Shown here one piece after another: positions 1-9,026 of a stretch of 64,000 bases of DNA. Origin of the DNA: Hanstruepera marina (GTDB lineage: Bacteria; Bacteroidota; Bacteroidia; Flavobacteriales; Flavobacteriaceae); contig NZ_JAINVX010000001.1 in NCBI RefSeq assembly GCF_019880635.1, positions 186,001 to 250,000 of the forward strand, read 5' to 3'. Both the position numbers and the translations under genes were made by a program. How positions within the stretch are numbered: position 1 is the first letter of the stretch; each line of letters opens with the position of its first letter. The notes under the pieces are model-generated. The model saw only the letters and a list, made by a program, of their open reading frames with translations, made no database searches and had not been told where the DNA came from.

Positions 1-737
1 TTAAACCGCATAAAAGTATTGATAAAAGTGTTTTTAATGTTTATTATTTCCTTTTGATTTGTTTTTAAATTTATTTTTATGATTTCACCATCTATATTTG
101 CATAAACCAGTATACCGTTTTCAATTTTAAAATCTGTTATAAGCGCCTTGCTTCTGTAAATCAGTTTTTTTTCATAATTACGGTAGTCATATTCAAAAAT
201 ATCTCCTTGATCTGTAGCAAAATAAAGTTTATTATCTTTATTTATTAGCTTTCTTGATAAGGTGTTTAAGTTTAGCTCAATTGTTCTATAAAACCTTGGT
301 TTATCTTGATAATCAACAAAAATAATTTTTTTATTGGTTAAACTTAAAATGAAGAGTTTTGATTTAGGCAATAATAGAAAATCTAATATCTTACCTTGCT
401 TATAATAAAATACATCATCAAATTTTCCTGTTTCTTTGTTGTAAAATCTTACAGATGAAACATTTCTTACCAGCTCGTTTGACGCTGTTATTATTTGATT
501 TGTGTTTTTTGATGTAATCAGTTCTAGTCCATAACCTCCAATAAAATAATCTTTAGATAATTTGGTTTCAATGTCATATAAGTGAACATCCCGTTTTTTA
601 ATATAAATAATTGAATCTTGTTGTATGAAAAAATCTCGAATCACAAAATCAGCTTCTATAACAGTTTCTGCATTTTGACAAAACACTGGAAAAACTTGAG
701 CTGATAGTATAAAAAAAAGTAATCTCTTAATTCTCAT
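1..737 (-). CDS. Secreted protein of unknown function, 3' end beyond the window
   Basis: The frame is open from an ATG at 735-737 to the left edge, so about 245 N-terminal residues are visible and the C-terminus is missing. The start MRIKRLLFFILSAQVF looks like a Sec signal peptide ending near a cysteine/glutamine. The rest is rich in alternating hydrophobic residues with short turns (for example FDDVFYYKQGKILDFLLLPK and FATDQGDIFEYDYRNYEKK), which suggests a beta-propeller-like repeat fold, but I recognise no named family. The ATG overlaps the end of the upstream O-antigen-ligase-like gene by 11 bp, so it is probably co-transcribed with the polysaccharide genes. Function unknown. Confidence 0.7.
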   Translation of the reverse strand, partial: MRIKRLLFFILSAQVFPVFCQNAETVIEADFVIRDFFIQQDSIIYIKKRDVHLYDIETKLSKDYFIGGYGLELITSKNTNQIITASNELVRNVSSVRFYNKETGKFDDVFYYKQGKILDFLLLPKSKLFILSLTNKKIIFVDYQDKPRFYRTIELNLNTLSRKLINKDNKLYFATDQGDIFEYDYRNYEKKLIYRSKALITDFKIENGILVYANIDGEIIKINLKTNQKEIINIKNTFINTFMRF

Positions 738-1920
738 TATTCTCTATTTCAACTAGATAGTAATTATAAAAGAAAGTAATGTATACTATTCCATGATGTC
801 TATCAAAAACGTTTTCAATATAACAAACCGATAAAGCAATAACCAAGAATCCTAAAAACTCTTTGATGCTCGTCTTACTGGTTCTTTCAGAAACCTTTTT
901 ATAAACATTTACTAAATAAAAAAATAGTATTGAAAAGCCTATCAATCCAAATTTCATAAGAATAGACAAGTACTGATTATGGCTATTTAAATCAGAATCT
1001 AAAAAATAGTATTTCCCATTTAAATAATGTTTATAGTTCAAAATATCTTTTTCGGGTGATGAAAGATTTCCAAAAAAAGGACTACTTTCAAATGTATTAT
1101 AAGACACTTCCCATATCTGAAGCCTGAAATCTAATGCCTTTTCATAACTTACATTTAGCTGCTGGCTAAATGAGAAAACTATGGTAAGTAAAACCATGAA
1201 CGCTGCTGCATAAATAGGAACATTGTTTTTTGAAACTACAGGAAATGCATGAACTATAAAAAGCAATAATATTATAAGCATAGATACTTTACTACCTAAT
1301 ATAAACATAACGCCCAAATAAACTAAAATCACCAAAAATAATCCTAATTTTATGGTCTCTTTAAGTTTCTTGAACTTACTGATTAATAACAGCATTGTAA
1401 AGTTTATGAATGCTAACAAATACATAGAAAGATAAGTATGGTGAATATCTAATGTGTTCAAGAAAGCCTGCCTATTATAAGTGGTTTTGGTAGCAATAGC
1501 GTAAAAAAAGACATACATGACTGCAATTACTGAACCCAAAAAAAATGAAAAAAGAAGTAGTTTGTTTTCTTTTTTACTTCTTAATAAAAAAGGAGTTAAA
1601 AAAAATAACGCATAATGTGCATAACTTTTTTCAAAATGCACAATGGTTATTTCGAACCCTACTTGAATAACAGAATTTACGATAATGTATATAAAAAAAA
1701 CTAATCCGACAATGGATGAGTTTTTAAGCCCTTTTGTCGAAAAAAGCTTGTTTCGCTTCAACAATACCTGAACCATTTTAAGCAATAGAGATGCTAAAAA
1801 TGTAAATGTGCTTAAGTTTATTGAAATTGGGAGCAAGAATAAAGAAAGAGAAAACATCAAAAAAGAAAAATCTCTTTTTGAAATTATTTCTTTTAAAATA
1901 ACTCTTATGATCTTAAGCAT
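727..1920 (-). CDS. O-antigen ligase / polymerase family membrane protein
   Basis: A 397-residue polytopic inner-membrane protein with roughly ten hydrophobic segments. The motif LDIHHTYLSMYLLAF near residue 157 and the late periplasmic-loop motif SHNQYLSILMKFGLIGF near residue 313 are typical of the Wzy/WaaL (O-antigen ligase, Wzy_C) superfamily. Such proteins polymerise lipid-linked repeat units or transfer the finished glycan to an acceptor. Wzy and WaaL cannot be separated by sequence reading alone. It overlaps the WecG-like gene upstream by 8 bp and the partial secreted-protein gene downstream by 11 bp, implying tight translational coupling. A second candidate polymerase lies at 5455-6702, so one of the two may be the ligase. 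Confidence 0.85.
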   Translation of the reverse strand: MLKIIRVILKEIISKRDFSFLMFSLSLFLLPISINLSTFTFLASLLLKMVQVLLKRNKLFSTKGLKNSSIVGLVFFIYIIVNSVIQVGFEITIVHFEKSYAHYALFFLTPFLLRSKKENKLLLFSFFLGSVIAVMYVFFYAIATKTTYNRQAFLNTLDIHHTYLSMYLLAFINFTMLLLISKFKKLKETIKLGLFLVILVYLGVMFILGSKVSMLIILLLFIVHAFPVVSKNNVPIYAAAFMVLLTIVFSFSQQLNVSYEKALDFRLQIWEVSYNTFESSPFFGNLSSPEKDILNYKHYLNGKYYFLDSDLNSHNQYLSILMKFGLIGFSILFFYLVNVYKKVSERTSKTSIKEFLGFLVIALSVCYIENVFDRHHGIVYITFFYNYYLVEIENNEN

Positions 1921-2662
1921 TCTTTTGCTTGTTTTTTTTGTTGAAATATTTCAACCTATAAACTTCTATTAAAAATAAAGGTGTTGAGTACAGATAACGC
2001 TTTGTTAACCTCCAAGCGGTAAAACTTCTATACAACCACTCAAGTCTTAAATTAATTATCCATTTCGGAGCTCGCTTTTTAGTTTCGGCTACAAAGTCAA
2101 AAACGGCGCCAATTGAACATATAATATTAGCATGAATACTTTCCTTATTATCAAAAACCCATTTCTCTTGTTTAGGAGCCGTCATTCCAACGAACAACAC
2201 ATGAGGCTTAAAGTCATTAATTGCAGATATCATCTTATGGTTATCATCTTGAGAAAAGGTTTCCTTAAAAGGCGGGGAATAAAAACCAAAATCAATATTA
2301 CTATACTTTTTGGTCTGTTTTTCTCTAATTATATTTAGTGTTTCTTCACTAGCTCCCAAGTAAAAACATTTAAATCCGTTTTCTTCAGATATGTTCAAAA
2401 GATAATCGTGAATATCTGCCCCTGCTATTTTTTTGATTACTTCTCCTTGTAATCTTTTTGCCATAAGGACAATACCTTCTCCATCAGGAAGTAAAATATC
2501 ACTGTCTCTCAATGATTTTTTAAACTTCTTGTCCTTTTTTGCTACAATATATGAATGTGCATTTATGGTATTGACAATTGTTTTTTGTTTACTTTCAACA
2601 CCAATTTCAGAAATGTTGGAAGCAAAAACAGAAAAGTCCTCTATTTGAACCAATTCATGCAT
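1913..2662 (-). CDS. WecG/TagA/CpsF family glycosyltransferase
   Basis: A 249-residue cytoplasmic or membrane-associated glycosyltransferase of family GT26. Family signatures are visible: TINAHSYIVAKKD, then DSDILLPDGEGIV near residues 54-66, and VGMTAPKQEKWV near 158-169. Members transfer N-acetylmannosaminuronic acid, ManNAc or hexoses to lipid-linked intermediates in teichoic acid, enterobacterial common antigen or exopolysaccharide synthesis. The donor here cannot be read from sequence. It overlaps the next gene by 8 bp, and its ATG shares a base with the stop of the GT4 gene upstream (TAATG arrangement). Confidence 0.9.
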   Translation of the reverse strand: MHELVQIEDFSVFASNISEIGVESKQKTIVNTINAHSYIVAKKDKKFKKSLRDSDILLPDGEGIVLMAKRLQGEVIKKIAGADIHDYLLNISEENGFKCFYLGASEETLNIIREKQTKKYSNIDFGFYSPPFKETFSQDDNHKMISAINDFKPHVLFVGMTAPKQEKWVFDNKESIHANIICSIGAVFDFVAETKKRAPKWIINLRLEWLYRSFTAWRLTKRYLYSTPLFLIEVYRLKYFNKKNKQKNA

Positions 2663-3774
2663 TAATTATTTGTTAGTGTTGATAATAGATTTTTCTCAAA
2701 AACCTCAACAGTATAGTTGTTTAGGTATTCTTCTCTACAAGTTTTATAGCAGTTTTCTGTTTGACTATTTCCAATCATTCTCTTAAAATCATCAAAAATA
2801 CGTTCTTTATTACTCATGACACCTATTTTGTCATTGATTATTTCAGAAATGGCACCTGTATTAAATGTTAAAATTGGCAACCCGTATGATAATGCTTCTA
2901 ATAATGACAGCGGGAAAACTTCTTTTTTGTATTGGGAAGGAAAGACAAACAAGGTTGCTTGTGAAAATAATTTTATCTTTTGATTTCCATGTACTAAACC
3001 ATTGTAACGAACAATATCATCAAGTTTGTTGTCAGCAACATATTTCATAAAGTATTTTTCATCTTCTTTAGTACCCCATCCTCCGGCAAAATTAAATTCA
3101 ATATTGGTAATTTGATCTTTATAACATTGATTTGCAAGTTCTAAAACTGTATTATACCCTTTGTCCTTCATCATATTTGAAAGGTATAAAACCGAAATCA
3201 TGTTATTAGCCTCTCTCTGCGACAAAATATTTTTAAAAAAATCTTCACTCAATGTGTTTTCCACACCGTTGTTTACATAAAATACGTTTCTAAAACTATT
3301 GATTTGATTGAGTTCATCTCGCATCAATTTAGAAATCAATAATACATTAGTATTTTTTAAAAGAAAATTAGTGAGTTTTAAGTTTCGGTTAGATTCAGAT
3401 ACGAAATCATTAATTCCTTTAGCGTGGTAGTGGTAAAAAATACTTGCTTTATTTAATTTAGTATAAATTTTTATGGGCAATGATACCAATAAGTCTCTAT
3501 AGAATGCGAACCCAAAAGGAGATGCTGTATAATAAATTTTTCTTGGTCTAAACCATATTAATACCCAACAAACTTTAAAAAACAATTCTACGAAGTATAT
3601 TATTTTTTTAAAATTGAATTTACCAATAACGTCGATACTATCAGATGATTTTATTTTGATGAATCTGGAGTTGAGATTTTCCTTAATTATTGAGCTATTT
3701 AAAATAGAATCACCAACTTTAGATGCACCATGAACTGGCGGTGATAGGTGTAGTATGAATAGGGCTTTATTCAC
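2662..3774 (-). CDS. Glycosyltransferase family 4 protein
   Basis: A 370-residue GT-B fold glycosyltransferase. The N-terminal lobe starts KALFILHLSPPVHGASKVG. The C-terminal lobe has YLSNMMKDKGYNTVLELA and the GT4 donor-site segment FPSQYKKEVFPLSLLEALSY followed by GLPILTFNTGAISEII, with the E-x7-E pair. The start is GTG at 3774; the next codon upstream is a stop and no ATG lies near, so GTG is the likely initiator. It probably adds one sugar of the repeat unit, using a nucleotide sugar at the inner face of the membrane. Donor and linkage unknown. Confidence 0.9.
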   Translation of the reverse strand: MNKALFILHLSPPVHGASKVGDSILNSSIIKENLNSRFIKIKSSDSIDVIGKFNFKKIIYFVELFFKVCWVLIWFRPRKIYYTASPFGFAFYRDLLVSLPIKIYTKLNKASIFYHYHAKGINDFVSESNRNLKLTNFLLKNTNVLLISKLMRDELNQINSFRNVFYVNNGVENTLSEDFFKNILSQREANNMISVLYLSNMMKDKGYNTVLELANQCYKDQITNIEFNFAGGWGTKEDEKYFMKYVADNKLDDIVRYNGLVHGNQKIKLFSQATLFVFPSQYKKEVFPLSLLEALSYGLPILTFNTGAISEIINDKIGVMSNKERIFDDFKRMIGNSQTENCYKTCREEYLNNYTVEVFEKNLLSTLTNN

Positions 3775-3797
3775 TTAATAAATGTAAGGTTATCGTA

Positions 3798-4709
3798 TTA
3801 ATTTCTCCAAATATCTAAATTCTTATTTAATATCAACTCAAGGTTTTTAATATCTTTCTCAAAATAAGGATTTAACAAATCAATATCACTCTGCGTTATT
3901 TTGACCTCATTAATATTGGCATAAGAAATGCTTTCCTTTATTTGTTTTGGTATCATTTTTTTTACCAGCATAATAAGAGGGTTTTTGTTCAAAACTAACT
4001 TTTGCAAACCAACTGATTTGGGATTCCCTGATTTATTATGAACTTTTTCCAAGTTAATAGTTTCTTCTTCAAGACCAAGAAAATCTAAAAGATTTTTAAA
4101 CTCATTATCTATGTCGCTTACAAATTCCTCAAAAATGATGATTTTAATGTTTTGAGGGTCAAAGCTTTTTAAAAAAAACTCTACTTGCTTTGAATACAAG
4201 GCCATTTTTGAGTATTGCCAAACCCATTCCCAATTACTTAATTGCCTTTCTTCTTGAGCTTTAAGGGCGTCTTCAAGTGATAATCTTTCCCGTAAATCTC
4301 GTTTTAAGTGAGTATACATTGAAAATGCACTTCTTACGGGGTTCCTTAAAAGTATAATCATTTTTGGTGGGTTGTTGCCGTAATACTTTTTTATATTTTT
4401 AGTTGTCTCCTTAAAAAAGTAAAAATAATCAACTGAAGCATCACACGAGATTTGGTTCGTTTTGGCTTTTCCAAAAAGATCGGAATAATCCTTGATGTTA
4501 GTAATCATTTCGTTATTTACAACATAATCACCTGGTCCCTGAAAATTTGGTTCCATTCCTGAAAGAAACCTGCATTCTTTTAATTTGGGTATATATACTT
4601 TAGAATGCTCGGACAAATACTGACTCAAGGAAGTTGTTCCGCATTTTGCAGCTCCTAAAATTAGAACATCAGGTAGTGTATAAATTGAGTTTTTAAAATT
4701 TACTTTCAT
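3798..4709 (-). CDS. PAPS-dependent sulfotransferase (heparan-sulfotransferase-like)
   Basis: A 303-residue sulfotransferase. The 5'-phosphosulfate-binding loop is GAAKCGTTS at residues 19-27, and the 3'-phosphate-binding segment is ILLRNPVRSAFSMY with Arg122 and Ser130, both expected for PAPS binding. Length and the AAKCGTTS loop resemble the N-deacetylase/N-sulfotransferase-like branch that acts on carbohydrates. It overlaps the upstream GT2 gene by 4 bp. With cysC, cysD, cysN and cysQ encoded a few kilobases upstream in the same direction, it most likely sulfates the glycan or its lipid-linked precursor in the cytoplasm. Confidence 0.9.
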   Translation of the reverse strand: MKVNFKNSIYTLPDVLILGAAKCGTTSLSQYLSEHSKVYIPKLKECRFLSGMEPNFQGPGDYVVNNEMITNIKDYSDLFGKAKTNQISCDASVDYFYFFKETTKNIKKYYGNNPPKMIILLRNPVRSAFSMYTHLKRDLRERLSLEDALKAQEERQLSNWEWVWQYSKMALYSKQVEFFLKSFDPQNIKIIIFEEFVSDIDNEFKNLLDFLGLEEETINLEKVHNKSGNPKSVGLQKLVLNKNPLIMLVKKMIPKQIKESISYANINEVKITQSDIDLLNPYFEKDIKNLELILNKNLDIWRN

Positions 4710-5455
4710 GTGAAAAGATATTTATAGACTTCTGCATTTAATCTAAAAAACATTCCAAAAAGGCACTGAAAATGATTCATTCCTGATAAATGTCTGGCTT
4801 TGTAATTTTCAATTAAAACTTTTTTAAACTGTAAGCGACCACTTATACCTCCTAGTCTAAAATTTGAAATTACTTTTGGTACATAGTAAAAGACGTTTCC
4901 CTTATCGTTTAATACTTCTAAAACAAATTGATAATCTGATAAAGAGGTTAATTCAATATTATATTTATGATCTTTATATAATTCTTTATGGACAAACATG
5001 GTAGGATGGTTCATTATCATTGCATAGTATTTTAAAAAAAATGTTGAAGTTCTACCTTTTTTTACATGTATTCCACCTTTAGGTTCTATACAGTTTTTAT
5101 CAGCATGAAAAATTAATTTACTTGGGTTGTTTTTAAATGCCTCAACAATTAATTCTACAGCATTATTTTCATACCAATCATCACTATTTATTGTACCTAT
5201 TAAAATACCATTGGCCATTTCAGCGCCTTTATTCATAGCATCATAAAGGCCTTTATCAGGCTCACTAACCCATTTAGTCACGACATCATTGTTATCTTTA
5301 ATTATGTTAACTGTGCCATCTGTTGAGCATCCGTCTACAATAATGTACTCAATGTTTTTATAGGTTTGATTTCTTATACTATCAATTGTTTGCTGAATAT
5401 GTTGCTCTCCATTGTATACTACAGTTATAACACTTATTAGTGGGTTCTCTTTCAT
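4706..5455 (-). CDS. Glycosyltransferase family 2 protein
   Basis: A 249-residue GT-A glycosyltransferase. The N-terminus ISVITVVYNGEQHIQQTIDS and IIVDGCSTDGT form the nucleotide-binding core, and GTINSDDWYEN near residues 88-98 holds the metal-binding DxD-like motif. There is no obvious transmembrane segment, so it probably works at the cytoplasmic face. The family member resembles WcaA/colanic-acid type enzymes. It shares one base with the upstream polymerase gene and overlaps the sulfotransferase gene by 4 bp, so sugar addition and sulfation are translationally coupled. Confidence 0.92.
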   Translation of the reverse strand: MKENPLISVITVVYNGEQHIQQTIDSIRNQTYKNIEYIIVDGCSTDGTVNIIKDNNDVVTKWVSEPDKGLYDAMNKGAEMANGILIGTINSDDWYENNAVELIVEAFKNNPSKLIFHADKNCIEPKGGIHVKKGRTSTFFLKYYAMIMNHPTMFVHKELYKDHKYNIELTSLSDYQFVLEVLNDKGNVFYYVPKVISNFRLGGISGRLQFKKVLIENYKARHLSGMNHFQCLFGMFFRLNAEVYKYLFT

Positions 5456-6702
5456 TAATTTATTTTAATTAAATTATTGACTTCTTCATCTGTCATTAAA
5501 CGATTTTTTTTGTTCAAGACTGTTCCAATTGCCATCCATAATAAAATGAAGGTTGGTGTGAATGCTGGGCGGAATGATATTAAACTTAAAACAGATATAA
5601 TAAATATGTACAAACCTAAACGTTTAACAAACTTGTTATTTGACTTAAAGATGCCTAAATAGCTAGCTTTTAACATGAAATAGGCTGTTAAAATAAAAAG
5701 TATTAAACCTCCTTTTAAAATCATTTGTAAATATCCTACCTCAATAGTAATTCTTGTTGAAGAGTCACCCCACCACTCATAGTTTAAAACATTTACGGTA
5801 TAGTGTTTCGTGTGCTCCATAAAATAGCTATAATATGTGCCTAAAGAGCCTCTACCAGTGATTTTTTCAAAGGTATTCAGGTTTTCAAATAATTCATTAT
5901 ACAGAAAAACTCTTGTGTCTTGAAACTCTACTATGCTCATGATTAAATTATTTAAATTTTCATAACCATATGTAAATATTGCTATTGTTAATACCAATGC
6001 ACTAAAAAAAGATAATTTAAGCAAATCCTTTCTTAATTTAACTTGAGATAACTTATCTATAAAAATTAACCCTAGCACCATTGTTAGATAAATGAATTCC
6101 AAGCGTTGTTCTGTTAGAACAGCAATTATAATGTATACTAAAAGTGTAATATAAATTAGAAATCTAATTGATGCTTTAAATCCAATAATCCCTCCTGTTA
6201 ACAAAACAAAATTAATTGGTCTTAATAACCAAGACCATTCAGTCTTTAATTTTCCAGCAGTAAGATGGAAAGGCAAGAAGAAAAGACTAATAACCATTAA
6301 GCTAAACATAAAGAAAATTGCTTGAAAAAAGATTCTCCAATTATCAATCTTTTGACCTAGCACAATCAATATTGGTGTAAACCAAGCTAAAGCCATATAT
6401 ACATTGCCAAAATTTGTTACCCAATCTTGAATGCTTAAGGAAAAGCTCCTAAAAACAACAACAGTGCTCCAAAACATCAATAAGTAAAATAGTCTTCTAG
6501 TATTCTTTGACAAGTTTTTTAGAAGTTGGATGTTTCTAAAACAGATAGCAAAAGTTCCAAAAACTGAAAAAGCCAGAAAACTAGAAATAAATATCTTCTC
6601 TAAATTTATACCATCTGGTCTAAATAAAAATAAAAGAGATATATATATGGCATTACAGTATAACGCATATTTAAGCAATGTTTTTTCTTTTATATAAAGC
6701 AT
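5455..6702 (-). CDS. Wzy-like polysaccharide polymerase
   Basis: A 415-residue integral membrane protein with about ten to twelve predicted hydrophobic segments. Overall identity to known families is not obvious, but the order of features fits O-antigen polymerases: VLTEQRLEFIYLTMVLGL in the middle, a large periplasmic loop containing GRGSLGTYYSYF, and ITIEVGYLQMILKGGLILF following it. The last is the counterpart of the HNxYLxxLxxxG motif. It is probably the Wzy polymerase that joins repeat units after flipping. It lies 2 bp from the upstream sulfotransferase gene. Confidence 0.75.
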   Translation of the reverse strand: MLYIKEKTLLKYALYCNAIYISLLFLFRPDGINLEKIFISSFLAFSVFGTFAICFRNIQLLKNLSKNTRRLFYLLMFWSTVVVFRSFSLSIQDWVTNFGNVYMALAWFTPILIVLGQKIDNWRIFFQAIFFMFSLMVISLFFLPFHLTAGKLKTEWSWLLRPINFVLLTGGIIGFKASIRFLIYITLLVYIIIAVLTEQRLEFIYLTMVLGLIFIDKLSQVKLRKDLLKLSFFSALVLTIAIFTYGYENLNNLIMSIVEFQDTRVFLYNELFENLNTFEKITGRGSLGTYYSYFMEHTKHYTVNVLNYEWWGDSSTRITIEVGYLQMILKGGLILFILTAYFMLKASYLGIFKSNNKFVKRLGLYIFIISVLSLISFRPAFTPTFILLWMAIGTVLNKKNRLMTDEEVNNLIKIN

Positions 6703-6704
6703 TT

Positions 6705-7673
6705 CTATGAAATAAATCGATTTTTAAACCACTTGTAATCCTTTATAAACAACAAGTTTAGCTTAAAAGTTGCAATTAAATAGCTTTTGAAAAAATCAAC
6801 AACATCAATAAGAAAAAGTTTGTTGTTCTTATTATCAATTGATTTTAAATCTAGTATTAGCTCATGCTTGTTAAAACCTTGTATTTCAAAGTCTTCAGTA
6901 TCAATATGTTTAAAAACGTTAAGAACTAATTTTTTTCTATAAATGGAATTTAAGGTTCTTTTCCATTTGTATAAACCTTCTTTAGAAATATTAGTATAAA
7001 ATTTTGTCCCTGTAGGGTCACCTAGTTCACCTTTGGTGTTTTGTTTGCTAAAATTAATTAAGCTGCTAGTTTCAAGTTTCAAGTTTAAATATCTAGAAAT
7101 TTTATCAAGCTCTTTTTCTGGGTTGGAAACAAACTCTTCATATTTAATACATATGCTTATATCTTCATGTTTTTTATAGCCATCACTCAAAGCACTAAAC
7201 CCTTTTATTAAATCCCTATTGTTTCTATGAATCTTATTAAGCCTTTTGTTTCCCCAAGTGTCTATTATTGAAGCGTAAACATGCAATGGGTTCCTAAATA
7301 AAAAAATAAACTTTGCGTCAGGAAATAGTGCTATTATTTCATCAATAATTAAATAATATCTTGGTGTTTTGTCTAAAAAATATCTTTCACCATTTTTACA
7401 TTGTTTGCTATATAAATCTAAAATGAAAGCTCTTAAAGAGTCATTATAATCTATATCTTTATTAGGTAAATTCTTAATGAAGTCCGTAATGGCTTGGTAT
7501 GCTGTTAAACTTGAAAATTCAGAAATAGTTCCTTGTTTTTTTAACATGTATATTTGCGGTAAAAGCACCCAAGGCTCTGCAACACTACAAATTTCAGAAT
7601 CTGTCATTAATACCCTTTGTAACAATGTGGAACCAGACCTAGGTAATGAAAAAATAAAAATAGGTGACTTCAT
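6705..7673 (-). CDS. Sulfotransferase family protein
   Basis: A 322-residue sulfotransferase of a different branch from the one at 3798. The PAPS 5'-phosphosulfate loop is SLPRSGSTL at residues 9-17. The 3'-phosphate segment is FLFRNPLHVYASIIDTW, with Arg and Ser in the expected spacing. PRSGST-type enzymes include Stf0-like and tyrosylprotein- or carbohydrate-acting enzymes, so the acceptor cannot be named. It sits 6 bp after the flippase gene and 2 bp before the polymerase gene, in the middle of the polysaccharide operon, which favours a glycan acceptor. Confidence 0.9.
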   Translation of the reverse strand: MKSPIFIFSLPRSGSTLLQRVLMTDSEICSVAEPWVLLPQIYMLKKQGTISEFSSLTAYQAITDFIKNLPNKDIDYNDSLRAFILDLYSKQCKNGERYFLDKTPRYYLIIDEIIALFPDAKFIFLFRNPLHVYASIIDTWGNKRLNKIHRNNRDLIKGFSALSDGYKKHEDISICIKYEEFVSNPEKELDKISRYLNLKLETSSLINFSKQNTKGELGDPTGTKFYTNISKEGLYKWKRTLNSIYRKKLVLNVFKHIDTEDFEIQGFNKHELILDLKSIDNKNNKLFLIDVVDFFKSYLIATFKLNLLFIKDYKWFKNRFIS

Positions 7674-7679
7674 TTTTTT

Positions 7680-9020
7680 CTATTTAACAATAAAAGGAAT
7701 GTAAAAGGTCCAGAACCCTAAACGTTTTTTAATAATTATAACTAATGTAACATTCCAAAAAACTATAGCTATACATTTTGAAACCGCAGCACCTAATATG
7801 CCAAATCTAGGAATTAAAATTAAACTTAATATCAAATTAATGATAAATGCTAAAAACACAACATTTTGAAAAGTTTTTTGTTGTCCCGTCATTTGTAGCA
7901 AATAACCAACAGAGCCAGAAATAGAACTAATAAATCTTCCTAAACACAAAAAAACCAAACACCAATAGCCCACAATAAATTCTGATCCATACAGGCCTAA
8001 TACAGGTTTGCCAAAAACTATTAAAATAAGTAAAAGCGGGGCTGTAATGAAAAAAATCATTTTTGTAGATTTTTGCATAACAGCTTTTAGTTCATGAATA
8101 TTGTCCTTTGAATGGGCTTCAGCAAATTTAGGAGCTGCGATAGAATTTACCGCTATTAATGCAAGGTTTGACAATGCGGCTAACTTTTCAGCCGAATCAT
8201 ATATACCTACACCAAACTCACTTATAAAATACCCTAAAAGCAAAACATTGACCCACCCTAATAACAACGCAAATGAATTAGAGAACAACATAGGATAAGA
8301 TATATTAAATATATCCCAATTTTTATAGTTAAATAGACGTCCTTTTTTAAACGGTATCTTTTTTAAACTAGTGAAAACAAAAAATACAGCAATAATTAAA
8401 GTAATATACGAGGCTCCACAATAAAGCATCATGATTTCGCCATAACTGTCAAGCAAAAAATAGTTTAAAACTAAAAATCCAACAAAAACAACATTTATCA
8501 ATGCCGTCTTAAATAGCATGTGCTGGAAGGTTTTTTTTAAAGCTTGGTAAGTTCCACTAGCAATAACAAGTAGTGTCGTAGGCACAATTGCAAAAGATGT
8601 AGCAATTAAAGGGTTAGTTAAATTAACATTCTTAAAAATATGAGTAGAGATATAACCAGAACTAAAATATAATATGATAGAAGCTAGGATTGCCAAACCC
8701 AACGAAAATACTGATGTTCTCTTTAGCACTGAAATAAAATTTGTTTTATTTCCCTTTATAAGAACCTCATTAAGAATTTTTATTAATGAGTTATCAAACC
8801 CAAATTTAGGTATGAGAACCACTAAACTTAAAACTGTTAAGCATAATGAGTATATCCCTAACTCTTCCGCTCCATATTTATTTGCAATAAAAATTCCGGC
8901 AATGTAGCCAAAAGTCATTCCAAGTATTTTACCTAAAAAAGAAGTGAGGCTTCCTTTTATAAGTTCAATAAAATCAAAATCATTTTTTAAATGGCTTATT
9001 TTTTTTTTTAGCTTATACAT
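7680..9020 (-). CDS. Wzx-type oligosaccharide flippase
   Basis: A 446-residue polytopic membrane protein of the polysaccharide-transport MATE/MVF-like superfamily. It begins with a short basic N-terminus then SFLGKILGMTFGYIAGIFIA and KYGAEELGIYSL, the typical opening of flippases, and has repeated pairs of hydrophobic helices to the end, including VFLCLGRFISSISGSVGYLL. It should move the lipid-linked repeat unit from the cytoplasmic to the periplasmic face. It lies between two sulfotransferase-like genes with very short spacers, suggesting that sulfation occurs before flipping. Confidence 0.92.
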   Translation of the reverse strand: MYKLKKKISHLKNDFDFIELIKGSLTSFLGKILGMTFGYIAGIFIANKYGAEELGIYSLCLTVLSLVVLIPKFGFDNSLIKILNEVLIKGNKTNFISVLKRTSVFSLGLAILASIILYFSSGYISTHIFKNVNLTNPLIATSFAIVPTTLLVIASGTYQALKKTFQHMLFKTALINVVFVGFLVLNYFLLDSYGEIMMLYCGASYITLIIAVFFVFTSLKKIPFKKGRLFNYKNWDIFNISYPMLFSNSFALLLGWVNVLLLGYFISEFGVGIYDSAEKLAALSNLALIAVNSIAAPKFAEAHSKDNIHELKAVMQKSTKMIFFITAPLLLILIVFGKPVLGLYGSEFIVGYWCLVFLCLGRFISSISGSVGYLLQMTGQQKTFQNVVFLAFIINLILSLILIPRFGILGAAVSKCIAIVFWNVTLVIIIKKRLGFWTFYIPFIVK

Positions 9021-9026
9021 TTATTT

